Positions 1-12,099 of a stretch of 64,000 nt of DNA are shown here, piece after piece. The translations under genes and the position numbers were made by a program. The DNA lies in the NCBI GenBank assembly GCA_001179505.1, contig CDMY01000531.1, forward strand, positions 107,077 through 171,076, written 5' to 3'. Each line of letters opens with the position of its first letter. The stretch's first letter is position 1. The notes under the pieces were generated by a model, which saw nothing but the letters and a program-made list of their open reading frames with translations, searched no databases and was not told where the DNA came from. This DNA is from Vitrella brassicaformis. Taxonomy: Eukaryota; Sar; Vitrellaceae.

Positions 1-3000
1 TGCTTGTCGCTGCTGTGTGCTGTGTGCTGTGTGCTGTGTGCTGTGTGCTGTGTGCTGCCTGGCGGACGGATTAGAAGGAAGAAAGACAAGACGCGAGGAT
101 GGGTGTTTTTGTTTGTTCGTTGGTTCGTTCGGTGCGTGTGTGTGTCCGCGGGGTGGCATGAGAGAGAGGGTGCATTGTGTGTGTGTGTGTGTGTGCGTGT
201 GTGTGTGTGTGTGTTTGTGTGTGTTTAGTCGTAGTCAGTGTCATACATACCATTATACCATTGCCATACACACTTGCCTGACTGCCTGCCTGAGTCTGTC
301 TGTGCGTGTTTGCGTGTTCTGTGTGTGGAGCGGGGTCTGCGTATGAGTACACCTTTTCTGTTGACATTAACGATTCCACTGGTCAGTCAGCACATGCCGA
401 CCACCCATCCCTCCGCCCGTCACTCTTCTGCCTGTGTCTCTCCGCCTGCGTGTCGTGTGTCTTTAACTAAGTAACTAACGAGTACGCCGATCGATCCGAC
501 CAGAGGGGCGGGGGGGTGCTTGTTTTGCCTGATGCTGTTTATTCTATAATCGCTAAGCCATAACAAGCCACGCACACAGACAGACAGACGGTGTATGTCA
601 AGTCGGTGTTTGATTTCGAAAAACGGGGGATTCTTGTACCCACAGCTCATCGATGAGGTTGGCGTGTGTTGAGTACGTCCGTCAGCGCCGCTACGGCGGC
701 GGTTGGCATGCGCGCGGCCGTAGCAGCGCTGATGGAGGGGCGCAGCACACGCCAGCTTCGCTCGCTCGCCGGATGGGCGGACTTACTCTTTTTGCACCGA
801 CCGCCGTTGTGTCTGTCTATCTACGGGTCGGTATGACGTGCAGCGTCACTTGATCACAACGGCGTCTGATGGGATGGAGCGAGGGAGGGGTTGATTGGGC
901 GGCGGGGGGTGGGTGTGTCTTTATCCTTTTCTCTCCGGATGGATGGTGTTTGCTGCTGCTGTGGCGGCTGTAGCTGCTGTGGCGTGATTGATGCGTTGCC
1001 GCGTCGTCGCGTGGTGTCGTTCGTATTATGCATTGCGTGGCGAGGCGGATGGGATGGTGCGTGCAGTTTTTTCCCATAGTACACACACACAGACAGACAC
1101 CACACGCCCACTCACAACCACACACACATCCACACATCGACATATCAACACATCAACACATCCATCCATCGTATCTTCTTTGTTTCTATCGTCAAGTCAG
1201 TATTGTGTGTATTAGGACCTATTTCTTCGCCTTTGTTGGCTCTTTTAACAGGTCAGGGAGGGAGTGGGCGAGGCCTTCTCTTGCTTGCTCCTCTGCTTGC
1301 TTGCTCTGCTCTTGCTTCCTCCGACAGGCTGGCAGGGCAGGCAGGCAGACAAAGAGGCAGACGGGCAGAGAAGGCAAGATGACACACCCAACGAAGGCAG
1401 ACAGACAGACAGACAGACAAACAGACACCGACAGGTAGGTGACTGGCTGGCTTTCCACCACACTCACACAGGGTAACGCAACGGTCCACAATGGCTCGGC
1501 TGGCTCACTCAGGCGTCCAGTCCCCATCTCTGTCTCTCTCGATCTGTGTGTGGTTGTGTGTATGCGTGTATGGTTGTGTGGATGCACCAAGGCAGCAAGC
1601 AGTCAGTGGCAGGTGTGTGTGTGGATGAGTGTGGGTGGATGGGTTTCATCCTATTGTGTACTTCCATCTCTCTCTGTAAGTTGCGCGTAGGCAGCAGGTA
1701 TGTCACGTCACTCCCTCTCTCTCCCTCCCTCTCTAATCACCTCTCACAGACGCAGGCAGGCAGGTCGGCAGACAGACAGACACAGGGGTCACAACCCCCT
1801 CCCTCCCTGCCTCCCTCTCTCCCTCCGTCCATCGCTCCGGGATGCTCCATATTCATATTCCTTTTTTTGTCATGGTCACACACACACACCCACAGCCATA
1901 CACAGTCCACAGGCAGGTGTGTGCACGACTGACCGACTGACTGACTGACTGCAATGCGTAAAGCAGGTTGCCTGTTCTCTCCCTCTGTGTGGGGTGTATG
2001 GCGTGTTGTGTGTCGTGTGTGTGGTCTGTCGAATCGACGGGGAATAGGGGGCGATCAGATCAAAAGCCGGATCGTGCGCCGCCTACCCCTCGTCGCTGCG
2101 TACTTGACATGACGGCTGGCTGACCGACCGACCGACCAACGAAAGGTGTGTTGTGTACCTGAATGGATGGATCACTTTCTCTCCACTCTACTCGACTGTC
2201 TTGCTGGTGTGCTGTTTTTGGTGGGCTGCGGCACTGGTTGGCTGGTGATTTAGTAATTATGCAGGAAAGGTATACTGCATAGAATGGCTGGCTGTGGGCG
2301 GCGGGGGGGGATGGGTAAGGGGTAGAGAAAGGTAGGTAATTAGCGGGGGTGTCCGTACTACTCGACCTTCGCCCGTCCTTCGTTGACTACCGTACGTAAG
2401 ATCAGGCAGACAGACAGACAGGCAGACAGGTTCCTTACACGCACACACACAGGTCTCTTCCGAGACTGGCGGACGATACAGGTTTTCTCTCTCCTGGTAT
2501 CTCTCTCGGCCTGCCTCTCATATCTATCTGCTGCCTCTCCCAGTCCAATCCAGTGGAATCAACGAAGGTTTTGCCTCTCTATGTATGTGCCACCTTTACC
2601 TACACAAGACAGACAGGTTTTGACTGACTTACTGCGTCCCCCTGTGAGCCACGTTTTGTTTTCCTCCATCTTATCTTAAGCACAGCACACACACCCACTC
2701 TGTCTGTCTATCGAACGAACACACACACGCCAACCTATTCCTTTTTTTCTGGGCCCTCTGTTCGCCCCCCTGTATGTGTGTAGACGAACAAACAGGTAGA
2801 CGTTCAATGGTGCATGTGTGTCGTCACGTCCGTTGCTGGTTTGTTTGTGCCTCATAAAATGGTGAGGCTGTGCTGTGGCGTGTGTCCAATTAAGGGGCCT
2901 GGGGGGACGAAGGGGGGGTGGGAGGGAGGAAGGTCCGCTCGGAAAGTGTTTCCTGAGTGGACTGGACACTTGCCCGCCTCGTTGTCGTTGTGCACCGCAC

Positions 3001-4712
3001 CCCAGCGCCACCAGACGACAAACTTCCCCTCCCCTCTCCCTTTCACCTCGATCGATTGATCGATAGATGGATGGATGGATGGATGGCCATGTTCACATAC
3101 TTACACACACTCCCCTGGCACCCCGGACACACGTGTGTGTGTGTGTGTGTGTGTGCGTGTCTTGCTTTGCCCTCTCCCGTGCTCTGCTCTTCTCCACTCT
3201 GGTGATCTGACCTGTCCTTCCTGTGTCTCCACACATCAACAACACCCGACACACGCACACACACACACACACATGGATGGATGGATGGATGGACTGATTT
3301 GTCGGCGGGCCATGGTGGGCTGGTGGTGGTGGTGGTTGTTAATTAGCCAGGAAGGCGGTGGTACGGAAGTGATTTCGTCCGTACTAGTGAGGGTGGATCC
3401 ATCCAGCCGTGGCAAAGTGACGACATCAGAGAGAGACAGAGAGAGAGAGAGAGAGGGAGAGGAAAGGTCGGCTGTACAGGTGGTTCGATGGTGCAGGTGA
3501 ATACGGTGCGTAGCCCCGATTTCAGGGAGGCAGACAGGTGGGTGGCTATGATCTAATGGTTCGTGCGATGGATGGATGGATGGATATGAGTGAGATAACA
3601 GAGAGAGCCTCTCACTGCTGTTTTTCGCACCCTTTGTTTCAGATACCTACACGACACACGCACACACACAGAGGGAGAAAGAGAGAGAGAGAGAGAGGGA
3701 GAGATTGGTCTGGCATTCGTTGTCCTGTTGCCGCGTCATGAGTGTCATGTGGATGGATGGATGGATGGGTGTGGCGTGCCTCCCTCATCTCTCGTACTCG
3801 CTGAACCGACATACCCACAATGATAGCACCTCGTCCTTGATGGTAGAGGGACACCGGCGCTCACTGACTGACCGACACTGACACAGAGCGAGAGACACAG
3901 GTCGCCGCATGTTTGCTCAAAAAACAAGACATCAATGAAGAATGTGACCGTTGACCGTCGGGGATAGTGGGATGGAGGGAAGGAGGGAGGGAGGGTCACC
4001 ATGTCTTGTTCTTGTTCATGCTGACCCCCCGTGTGGTGGGGTGGGTGGGCCCACCCCGCGGATGGCTGAATTGACTGACTGGCTGACTGACTGACTGACT
4101 GAGTCTGCGTGACTGTATGCCTGACGCGTGAGTGAATTCGCTGTGCTTTGTGGATGGGGGATGGATGGATGGATTGATGTGGCTTGCTGCCGGATGGATG
4201 GGGGGCCTGTGGGGGATGGGGAAGGGTCAATGAATTCGTTCGTTTTCACACCGACCTGACTGACTGACCGACCGACCCCCACACTGACTGACTCCTTGAC
4301 TGACTGGGCTGCCCCGAACTCGACGCAACAAAACGGATGGATGCAGAGATAGATGATCGCAGCGCCACATCCACCCACCCACCCTTGCCGCCCACCACCA
4401 CTTAGATGAACGGTATGGATGGTATGGACGCCTCAATGATTGGTTCAATTGGTTCATGGTGATGCGTGACGGACGATATGACTGACATCAATCAAGAGGT
4501 CTAGACAGACACCTACCTACCTACCTAAGCAGCTGGCCATCCACGCAGTCTGTCCGTCTGATATGAATGAGTAATAAAGCGCAGAGCAGTCACGAACCAT
4601 CATCTACACGAAGCGAGCGCCATCTCGTCTCGTCTCGTCTCATCGGCCGCCACGGCCCCTAAACGCCCTCACCCCTGCCAAACCAGCAACACACAACACA
4701 TAGCACCGTGAA
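1..4712. other. Microsatellite-rich intergenic region, no gene seen
   Basis: I see no convincing exon chain here. Open frames on both strands translate to low-complexity strings (VCVCVC, HTHTHT, DGWMDG) that come from GT/CA, GGAT, GACT and GA repeats. Notable tracts are (TG)n around 177-230, GGAT repeats around 3065-3085 and 3272-3292, (GA)n around 3428-3460 and 3672-3705, and GACT repeats around 4072-4102. The first clear coding signal is the end of CCT7 at 4713. Confidence 0.7.
14..57. repeat. Minisatellite with a 7-base unit (TGTGCTG)
   Basis: About six near-perfect copies of the 7-base unit TGTGCTG stand head to tail at the edge of the window. The array may continue upstream. No function is implied. 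Confidence 0.85.
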
Positions 4713-6816
4713 TCATATTGCGGGTCTGTCAACTCGGCTCATCTCACCTCGTCCCCTGCCCGGCATCATGCCGCCTCTGCCCATCATGGGCGGCCCACGG
4801 GGGCCTGGGCCGGGCAGCGCCTGGTTGTTGATCTCGCTACGGGGGTTGCGCACCGTCTCGTCAATCGACAGAATCAAACACGCAGCCTGCAAAGGCGCAC
4901 AGGGGGGATGGATGGATGGATGGGGAGATGGGTGTGTGGAGGGTGTGTGGGGGAGGACCTCGGTGGCGCTGGCGATTGCGTTTTTCTTGACGAGTGAGGG
5001 CTCCCATATGTAGCTCTCGTAGGTGTCGCAGATGCCGCCGCCCAAACAGTCCACGCCGAACCAGCGCGTCTCGGCTGAGAACAGACAGGGAGCGGACACA
5101 CGCGCCGTGCCCTCTGTGTCTGTGTCTGTGTGTCCCATACGTACGTTTGGCCTGGGCGTGCTTCTGTCGCAGCTTGTTGAGCAGATCGATGGCGTCCAAA
5201 CCTGACATACATCATGTGGTGGCACAGCACAAGTCAGTCAGCACACGTAATGAAATGACTGACAGCGTTGTGCCAGTTGTGTCACGGTGTGTTTGTGTGC
5301 CTGCCTACCCACCCACCTGAGTTGGCTGCAAGCGCTTTGGGGATGCACTCGAGCGCCTTGGCGTACGCGTTGATGACCAACTGCTGCTTGCCGCTGATCG
5401 AACGGGAGTACTCTCGCAGATACCGACTCAACTCCATCTGCACACACAGCCACACACATACAACCACCGTCCACACAGCGCCATCCATCCATTTGCTCAC
5501 TGACCTCGATGGCGCCTCCGCCGCCCACGACGCAGTTGGATTTGATGGCGCGGCGGACTATCATGATGGCGTCGTGGAGCGACCTCTCGGCCTCGTCGAC
5601 GAACTGCTGGGCGCCGCCGCGCAGGATGATCGTGGCAGACTTGGTCTGATCGATCAGACAGATTGGATGGATGAGTCGGTGTGGTGTGGTGTGTTGGTCG
5701 TTTGGCCATCATGTCTACCATACCCCCGGGCACTCCTTGAAGAGGTTGTATCGCTCGGATCCGATCTGGATCTCCTCAAACTCGCCACACGTGCCTGAAA
5801 GACAAGCACACAGGCAGGACATTCATGCAGCGTCATCCTCATGGTGCCTGATTGCACTGCATGGTGACTCACTCACCGAGGACGTCAGGGGTGAGGTTGT
5901 GCACAGTGGTCTGGACGGCCGCCCCCGTCGCACGCTGCGTCCGGCGGACGTCCTGATGACACACACAACGCAGCAGGTGAACGACTCGCAACTGCCGTGG
6001 CTGCACTATGGCCTACCTGTTCCTCGACACGGCCGGCACAGAACACATCACGGTCTGCACAAGGGAGGAGGAGTCGATTGAGCTCGGAATCGTCGTGCAT
6101 GTGTGTGGTCTGGCTGGCTGACCGGCGAAGTACTGTGTGGCGAGGTCGCCGATCGGCAGCCGACTTAACACAACTGACGTATGGTATGGATGGACAAGGG
6201 AAGAGAATCCAGACGAGTGAGTATCTGGCATCCATCCATCCGTCCATTGCTTCCTTACCCTTGGCGCCGCTCTTGACGATGCACTCGAGCTTCTCGTAGA
6301 TGATGTGCCACTCAGCGTCGATGATCGCCTGGTAATCCTGCACACACACGCACACGCACCCACGGACGGACTTGGATGGAGGTGCAGAAGGGTGGGCGTG
6401 GCGTGCATTGCCCGAGTGAATCGTACCTCTGGTGAGTTGATTCTGATCTCTGCGTTGTCCTTCTCTGCTTTCAGTTCCAGCTCCAGGTTGAGCAGCAGGA
6501 TCTTCGGGTGCTCGAACCTCTTGGGCTGCTGCTCAAAACCTACACAACATACAGAAAACACATGACATACACTCGAGTGCAGATGAGATGGATGGAGAGG
6601 GGATGAGTGGGCCGCTCACCGGCGTAGGAGAATGTCTTCTTGAACGCCACGCCCTTGACCAGGAGGGAGTCCTGAAACACACACCCAGCGACACACTGAG
6701 GATGCGCACTAAGGCGGCATGAATGGGATGTGCTCTCTCACCGTGACCGATCCCCCGGTGACCTTCTTGAGGCCAATCATGTCCTGCAGCAAAGGTACCG
6801 ACGTAGCAGACGTGTA

Positions 6817-6847
<31 letters not shown>

Positions 6848-7880
6848 TCACTCACTTTGTCCAGGTCCTCGTCGAGTGTCATGACGGCGTCCACAACCAT
6901 CTGATCGGCACACGGCCATCCACATGGATCTCTTTGTTGGCGTGTGTGTGTGTTTGAAGCCTCGTCGCCTACCGTGCTGAAGAACTTCTTGTATCCCGAC
7001 ACGAGCTTCGAGTTGAGGGTCGTCTCGGCGCACTTCTGCAGCAAATCACGCTTCTCGCTGCAGACACACACTCACACACATACACACATGACGCGTCAAT
7101 CGTTCCATGCACCTCCCTCCGTCCCTCCCTCACTCGTTGGTTTTGTCGGAGAGGTTGATTTGTATGTCTTCGAGTTTGTTGAGTGCGACCTGGCTGGCCT
7201 TGCGGAAGCCCCTGGAGACGATCTGCGGGTGCAGCCCGTCCTCGATGAACACCTTGGCCTCCTTCAACAACTCGCCGGCCAGCAACACAACACTCGTCGT
7301 CCCGTCACCTACCTAACACACAGAGAGACAGACAGAGGCAGGCAGACAGATGGGCTCATGGACGGGTGGATGGATGGCTGGGTGACCTCTTCATCTTGTG
7401 CTTTGGCGATGTCGACCATAATCTTGGCCGCCGGGTGGACGACATTGAGCAGCTTCATGACAGTCGCGCCGTCGTTGGTGATGGTCACGTCGCTGCCCTC
7501 ATGGATCAGCTTGTCCATGCCACGCGGACCTGCACACACACGCACACACACAACACGCATACACACAGACACGGGCGGCCACATCCTCCCATCTCTCTGG
7601 CATTGTGTTGTGTTGTGCTGTGTTTGTGGCCGACCTAGTGTGGTCCTGACTATGTCGACGACGACTTGGCATGCGTTGATGTTGCTGATGATCTGAGACT
7701 TGCCCTGGGACGAGTCGGTGCCCTCCTTGAGCAGAAGGATGGTCGGTTGCTGCACACATGCCACACCATATCCGTCAGCAATGAGTCAGCAGCCATCGGG
7801 CAACCGAGATGAGCATGGCGGAGGCCTCCATCTGTTACAACAGCTTCCCGTGCATGTGATCTTACCAGCATGTAACTCAT
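4713..7880 (-). CDS. CCT7: T-complex protein 1 subunit eta (CCT7), cytosolic chaperonin
   Basis: This is one of the eight subunits of the TRiC/CCT ring, which folds actin, tubulin and WD40 proteins with ATP in the cytosol. The exon pieces read in family order: MSYML from exon 1 (7866-7880), joined in phase 0 to [16 protein letters not shown] (exon to 7749); then [27 protein letters not shown], the ATPase motif [50 protein letters not shown], and a glycine/proline-rich tail ([15 protein letters not shown]). The early match around [12 protein letters not shown] and the G-rich tail are typical of eta, not other CCT subunits. It has about a dozen short introns. The gene diverges from the MORN gene at 8089. 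All conserved blocks are present in order, so it looks intact. Confidence 0.95.
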
Positions 7881-8088
7881 GTTGGCGGCTTGAAACGAAC
7901 GCGGAGGAGATCCAGCTCAACCTCAGTTGCTGCCCGCTGTTTCTTCTTCTCCTTCCAAGCAAGCTCAGCTGCGAGCTCAAGGCAGATCTCCCTCCCGCAT
8001 TTCTCCTTCCATTGGACTGATTCCCTCTGTTGCAAATGATGAGAGAGCCCATGCACCGACTCAGGAGTATCGATTGCGCCGCAATTTG
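7881..8088. promoter_or_regulatory. Shared divergent promoter region of CCT7 and a MORN gene
   Basis: Only 208 bases separate the CCT7 start codon (7880, minus) from the chosen MORN start (8089, plus), so both 5' UTRs and promoters must lie here. The stretch is pyrimidine-rich on the plus strand (around 7940-8010). I see no clear TATA box. The promoter role is inferred from position alone. Confidence 0.5.
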
Positions 8089-9192
8089 ATGATGGAGGAG
8101 CTGCAGAAGCGAGTTGAGCAGCTCGAGGGTCAGCTTGCGGAGCTGACCCTTCCAGATGCCGCCTCATCGAGTGCCTACACCGACGTGGCCGAGCGGGAGA
8201 TCCGCATGCAGGCGCAAGAACACATGAGGACACAGGCTCGGTTGGTGGAGGTCCTCACAAGTGACCGAGATGAATGGAAGATGCGGTGTAAGCGGCTTGA
8301 GGCGGAGTTGGCCGAGCTGCGTGCAGCGAGTGACCGTCAGCCCGTCGAGCTCATCCTCGATGACGGCAGCAAATACTATGGCCGCGTCAAGAACGGTCGC
8401 CCACACGGCCCCGGCAAGCAGACCGACATGGACAGGCACAAGAAGATCTACGAGGGGCAGTGGGCTGATGAGAAGTATGACGGCGTCGGTGTGTGTTATC
8501 ATGGCGACGGCGAGACCAAGAAGTACGACGGCCAGTGGACAGCCGGCAAGTACCATGGTCAGGGCGTCAGCTACGATCAGAATGGCACCAAGGAGAAAGA
8601 AGGACAATGGGTAGACGGCAGGATGCACGGCCAGGGCACCAGCTACCGCGCCAATGGCAAGATGGAGTATCAGGGGCATTGGGTGAGTGGCAAGTATGAC
8701 GGCCAGGGCACCCAGTACGACTCAAGCGGCTCGGAGCTCTACCGGGGCGAATGGCGGGAGGGACAGATGCACGGCGAGGGCTGGATCAGCAGCATCACGT
8801 GGGGAGGCAGCAAAGACACCGGCCCGCTGCTCGACGGCCAGCCTCATGGCCAGGGGATCAGCTATCATCAAAACGGCAAGAGGGCGTACGAGGGCCAGTG
8901 GCGGTGCGGACACAAGCACGGGGAGGGCATCTCGTATCACGATAACGGCGAGAAGGAGTACGAGGGAGGGTGGGAGAATGGGGAGTGGCACGGCCAGGGC
9001 ACGGCCAGCTGTCGCTCCCTCGGCCCTGTGTTCGAGGGGCGGTTTGCCAGGGGGACGGCGACATGTGGGACGTTTTACTCCGGCTGTGTGGCAGAGCAGC
9101 AGTGGCGAGCTGGTCAGGCAATCGACATACATGTCGAATGGGGGCTGCTAGCGGACTGCGGAGGCATTCCTGACTGGGTGCCCAATATATGA
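8089..9192 (+). CDS. Coiled-coil and MORN-repeat protein (copy 1)
   Basis: A single-exon gene of 367 codons. Residues 1-85 are a charged coiled coil (EELQKRVEQLEGQLAEL and following). About nine MORN units follow, such as YEGQWADEKYDGVGV, YDGQWTAGKYHGQGVSY and YEGGWENGEWHGQGT. MORN repeats form elongated beta structures that bind membranes or scaffold cytoskeleton; in alveolates they organise the cortical or inner membrane complex. The substrate or partner cannot be read here. I chose ATG 8089 because the upstream frame is open but holds no earlier ATG; ATG 8092 follows immediately. It is the most diverged of three coiled-coil/MORN genes in this window (others at 30958 and 46134). Confidence 0.85.
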   Translation: MMEELQKRVEQLEGQLAELTLPDAASSSAYTDVAEREIRMQAQEHMRTQARLVEVLTSDRDEWKMRCKRLEAELAELRAASDRQPVELILDDGSKYYGRVKNGRPHGPGKQTDMDRHKKIYEGQWADEKYDGVGVCYHGDGETKKYDGQWTAGKYHGQGVSYDQNGTKEKEGQWVDGRMHGQGTSYRANGKMEYQGHWVSGKYDGQGTQYDSSGSELYRGEWREGQMHGEGWISSITWGGSKDTGPLLDGQPHGQGISYHQNGKRAYEGQWRCGHKHGEGISYHDNGEKEYEGGWENGEWHGQGTASCRSLGPVFEGRFARGTATCGTFYSGCVAEQQWRAGQAIDIHVEWGLLADCGGIPDWVPNI

Positions 9193-9872
9193 CTTTGACC
9201 TTCTGGCTGCTCGTGGCTTGGTGTGTGGCCTTTCTGTGAGCCTCTCTGGGAGGAAGGGCGGGGAATGCTGCTGCTGTCGATAGTGTGCATGTGACGTACG
9301 TCGATGAGCCGTTTGTGCCTGTGACGTGCTCCTGCATGTTTTCGCCGCAAGGATCTCCCTGTCTTGAATACCATGTGTGAAAACACACTGCGTGGCCCAT
9401 GATTGTCGACACTCACCCATGGGTCAGAGCCCATCAACGGCCATCGGTGCGTGCGTGCACTGGTCCATTGATAAGTAAATTGCCCTCCCCTGAACGAGTG
9501 AAGGGGCGCACAGACACAAAGGAGACACCGACAGCAAATACGTAGCTATAGATGACGAAACGCAGCAGAACAGACTTACTTATCCAGTGGCCCAGATTCT
9601 CGTGGTGGGTGACGGTGATTCCTCTTTAGTGTGCGTGTAGTGTGTTGTGGCCGTGTCCATTGCACGCACATCGACGCAATGGGCTTTCATTGTATCCAGA
9701 CGTTTGCACTCGTCTCCCGTGAAATCAGAACAAAACATAGGCTGTCGTCCTCTCATCCTGTCTCTCTGCCCGTCTTGTCAGCGTCGTGCGTGTGTGTATG
9801 TCTCACATAATTCCCTTGTCCGTGTGCTTCCCCTGAACCATTTGTCCGGGAGGGCCTTCGGTGTTTTGGCCC
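9193..9872. other. Intergenic, no gene seen
   Basis: This stretch lies between the convergent ends of the MORN gene and the minus-strand gene ending at 9873. It has few microsatellites. I found no convincing coding or RNA feature, and terminators for both genes presumably lie here. Confidence 0.6.
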
Positions 9873-11513
9873 TCATTCGTCCTTTGCCGCTTCGGATGCC
9901 TTCTTTTTGCCCAGCACGACGGACTTCGGATCCTGGGAAGAAGGCTGCTGCTCCTCGCACTTGGGGTCGTCGATCTCGAGTGTGCGACGGTCCTTCTTTT
10001 CCATCAGCTTCTGCCAGTCGCCAGCAGTTGTCACCCCGTCGGCTGCAGTGCATGACACATGACACGCCGACAGAAATGGTTAATCCGCAGACTGGGGCAT
10101 CCTGCTTCATATCTGTGGACTGACCGAGCACTGTAGTCACGTCGTACATCTCTGCGAACAGCTCATCGACGTCAAACTGTGCCTGCCTGCAGATCTTGAA
10201 CTGCATGCACATCAAGGGCAGCATGTATGTGTGAATGGGTAAGGGATGTCTCACTGTGTCTCCTTCACATACGTAGTTGGGCACTGGGTAGGCCTCGGAC
10301 GGATCCTTGACAATGCACTCCTTTCCGGGTGGCACAACCAGCGCGTAAGCGACCTCAAAGCGTGTCTGCAGTAACTCTTCTTCACTGGCATCCTTCGCAG
10401 CACTGCATCACGACGCACACACACATACACACGCACACACGCGGAATGTCTACGGATACATACACCAAAGACATGACATACCCCCATGGGATGTACGCCA
10501 AGGGCACCAAATTATAGCCGCTTTCGCGGCACCTCACTTTCTTTATCGTCTCATCCTTCAAGTCGTAGACAACGCCGGTCAGAAGGGGGAAGGTGCCTCG
10601 CGCCGCGGACAATTTTTTGTACTTATAATGTGGGAAGTTCTCTATGTTGAGCACAGCGACAGCCGTCTCGACGCAGGGGTCCTTGTGCGTGAACTTGTAG
10701 GAGCCCAGCACACCACCCGTCACCAGCTCGAACAAAGCAGCGTCGTCCTCGACCGCTCCACTCAAGTACTCGTTTGTCAGCTTTCTCTTCATCTCACCGC
10801 GACATGTCTTAAAGGTCGACAAGCAGCATATCAGGCTGCTGACTCACCTGCCTGTTACTCAATACGGCGCTGACCTTGAAGGCGTAATTGAAAATTCGAC
10901 GAGCGCCGAATGCCACGGCCGGGCGTGCCGTGGCAACTTCCTCAGGCTATCACAAATCATGACAAATGCAACTCCGTTTTGCAAACTGCGTGTTGCCTTC
11001 CTTCTACTGTTCGAGCACCGTGAAAGAGCGTAGAGCCGACTGAGTTGAGGCCAGGGAGTCAAAGCCGATGATGGGAAGTGTCGGGCGCTGCCCTCGTGAA
11101 AAGATGGGCATCGTTGTATTGTCGACTTCCTTTCGGAGCCACTTCTCCACTTCTGGCAAGTACACACATGTGGCCCTCTCCTGTTTCTGCGTGCCTGCTC
11201 ACCTAGACACGGATAGTGGAAGGCTTTATTTTTCTTGAGCTGCTTCACTATGTTGTCCCTCTTGGCGGCGAAGTACTTGTCAAGGCGGTGCCACAGGGTC
11301 TCAAGCTTCGGCGCGTCTAAGACATAGCCATGGTGCATGCATCTCTTGGTTTGGCCGCTTGATTGCGACATGCAGCAGCTGTGCCTGACCTGACTGCTCA
11401 AGGGCACGATGCGGATGCTGCCAGTGGGCATTCACTGGAGTCCCGGCAAGGAAGTCGGCGCCGCACACCGTCGCCAAGAAGACGACGACCAGCATATTCT
11501 TGAGCGACAGCAT
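9873..11513 (-). CDS. Secreted protein of unknown function
   Basis: The start ATG (11513-11511) opens MLSLKNMLVVVFLATVCGA, a clear signal peptide. Downstream exons give LETLWHRLDKYFAAKRDNI and KQLKKNKAFHYPCLG, then a section near 10540-10815 with LTNEYLSGAVEDDAALFELV and VETAVAVLNIENFPHYKYKK. The last exon ends in a lysine/glutamate-rich tail (LMEKKDRRTLEIDDPKCEE, ending AAKDE) before a TGA at 9873-9875. At least seven exons have short introns. The product probably enters the secretory pathway. I recognise no domain. The tail resembles but is not an ER-retention signal, because the final leucine is missing. Confidence 0.65.
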
Positions 11514-12099
11514 TCTGAGGGGAGAAGGATGCTTAAAGGACGGAACCGCTTGCCTTGAAAGCACCCACGGTGCGCATGGGGGCCGCCTAGAGGGGGCCAC
11601 AGTCTCATGGACGACCTGGGAATCCTGGCCAAGTGTGTACTCTATTTTCCAGGCAGGTACGACGGCAGGGGCTCGAGGACATCATCAAGCGAGTACAGTA
11701 TGTGTGTGCGTGGTGGGCGGCGCCGCTGGAAGATACGCCAGGCGGGCGCTGAGGATGGTGCTGGCATGTTTGTCGCATGATTGAGGGTTGGTCGATTGAC
11801 GCAGTCCATTTCATGAGAGACCGACCTATGAGCTAATGTATTTTTGTGTTTATCAAGCAGGCCATGCGTGCCGTCCACCCCCAGTCTGTGGACCAATATG
11901 TGACACATATCATACTAAAATTGTCGACACTCGCCTCTATGATTCAGATATCGACATCGATAGCTAGGCCGAACATCCATCCAATGGCATGCACTTATCC
12001 ATCCACAAATCTCCTTCCCCCGAGATACCTATACACTATTCTCGTCATGCTCTTGTCGCACCCGCGCACGAACAGGCTGGTGTCCTTTTAGTTGATCGA
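11514..12099. other. Intergenic, no gene seen
   Basis: This is the upstream region of the secreted-protein gene and the downstream region of the ankyrin membrane protein. Open frames are short and show no domain. Nothing else can be supported. Confidence 0.5.

Noticed and set aside
177-346. Long open frames with VCVCVC or HTHTHT composition
   Set aside because: These are translations of (GT)n and (CA)n microsatellites and recur wherever such tracts occur.
9310-9480. A possible small RNA gene downstream of MORN copy 1
   Set aside because: No consensus tRNA, 5S, U6 or SL RNA signature could be matched.
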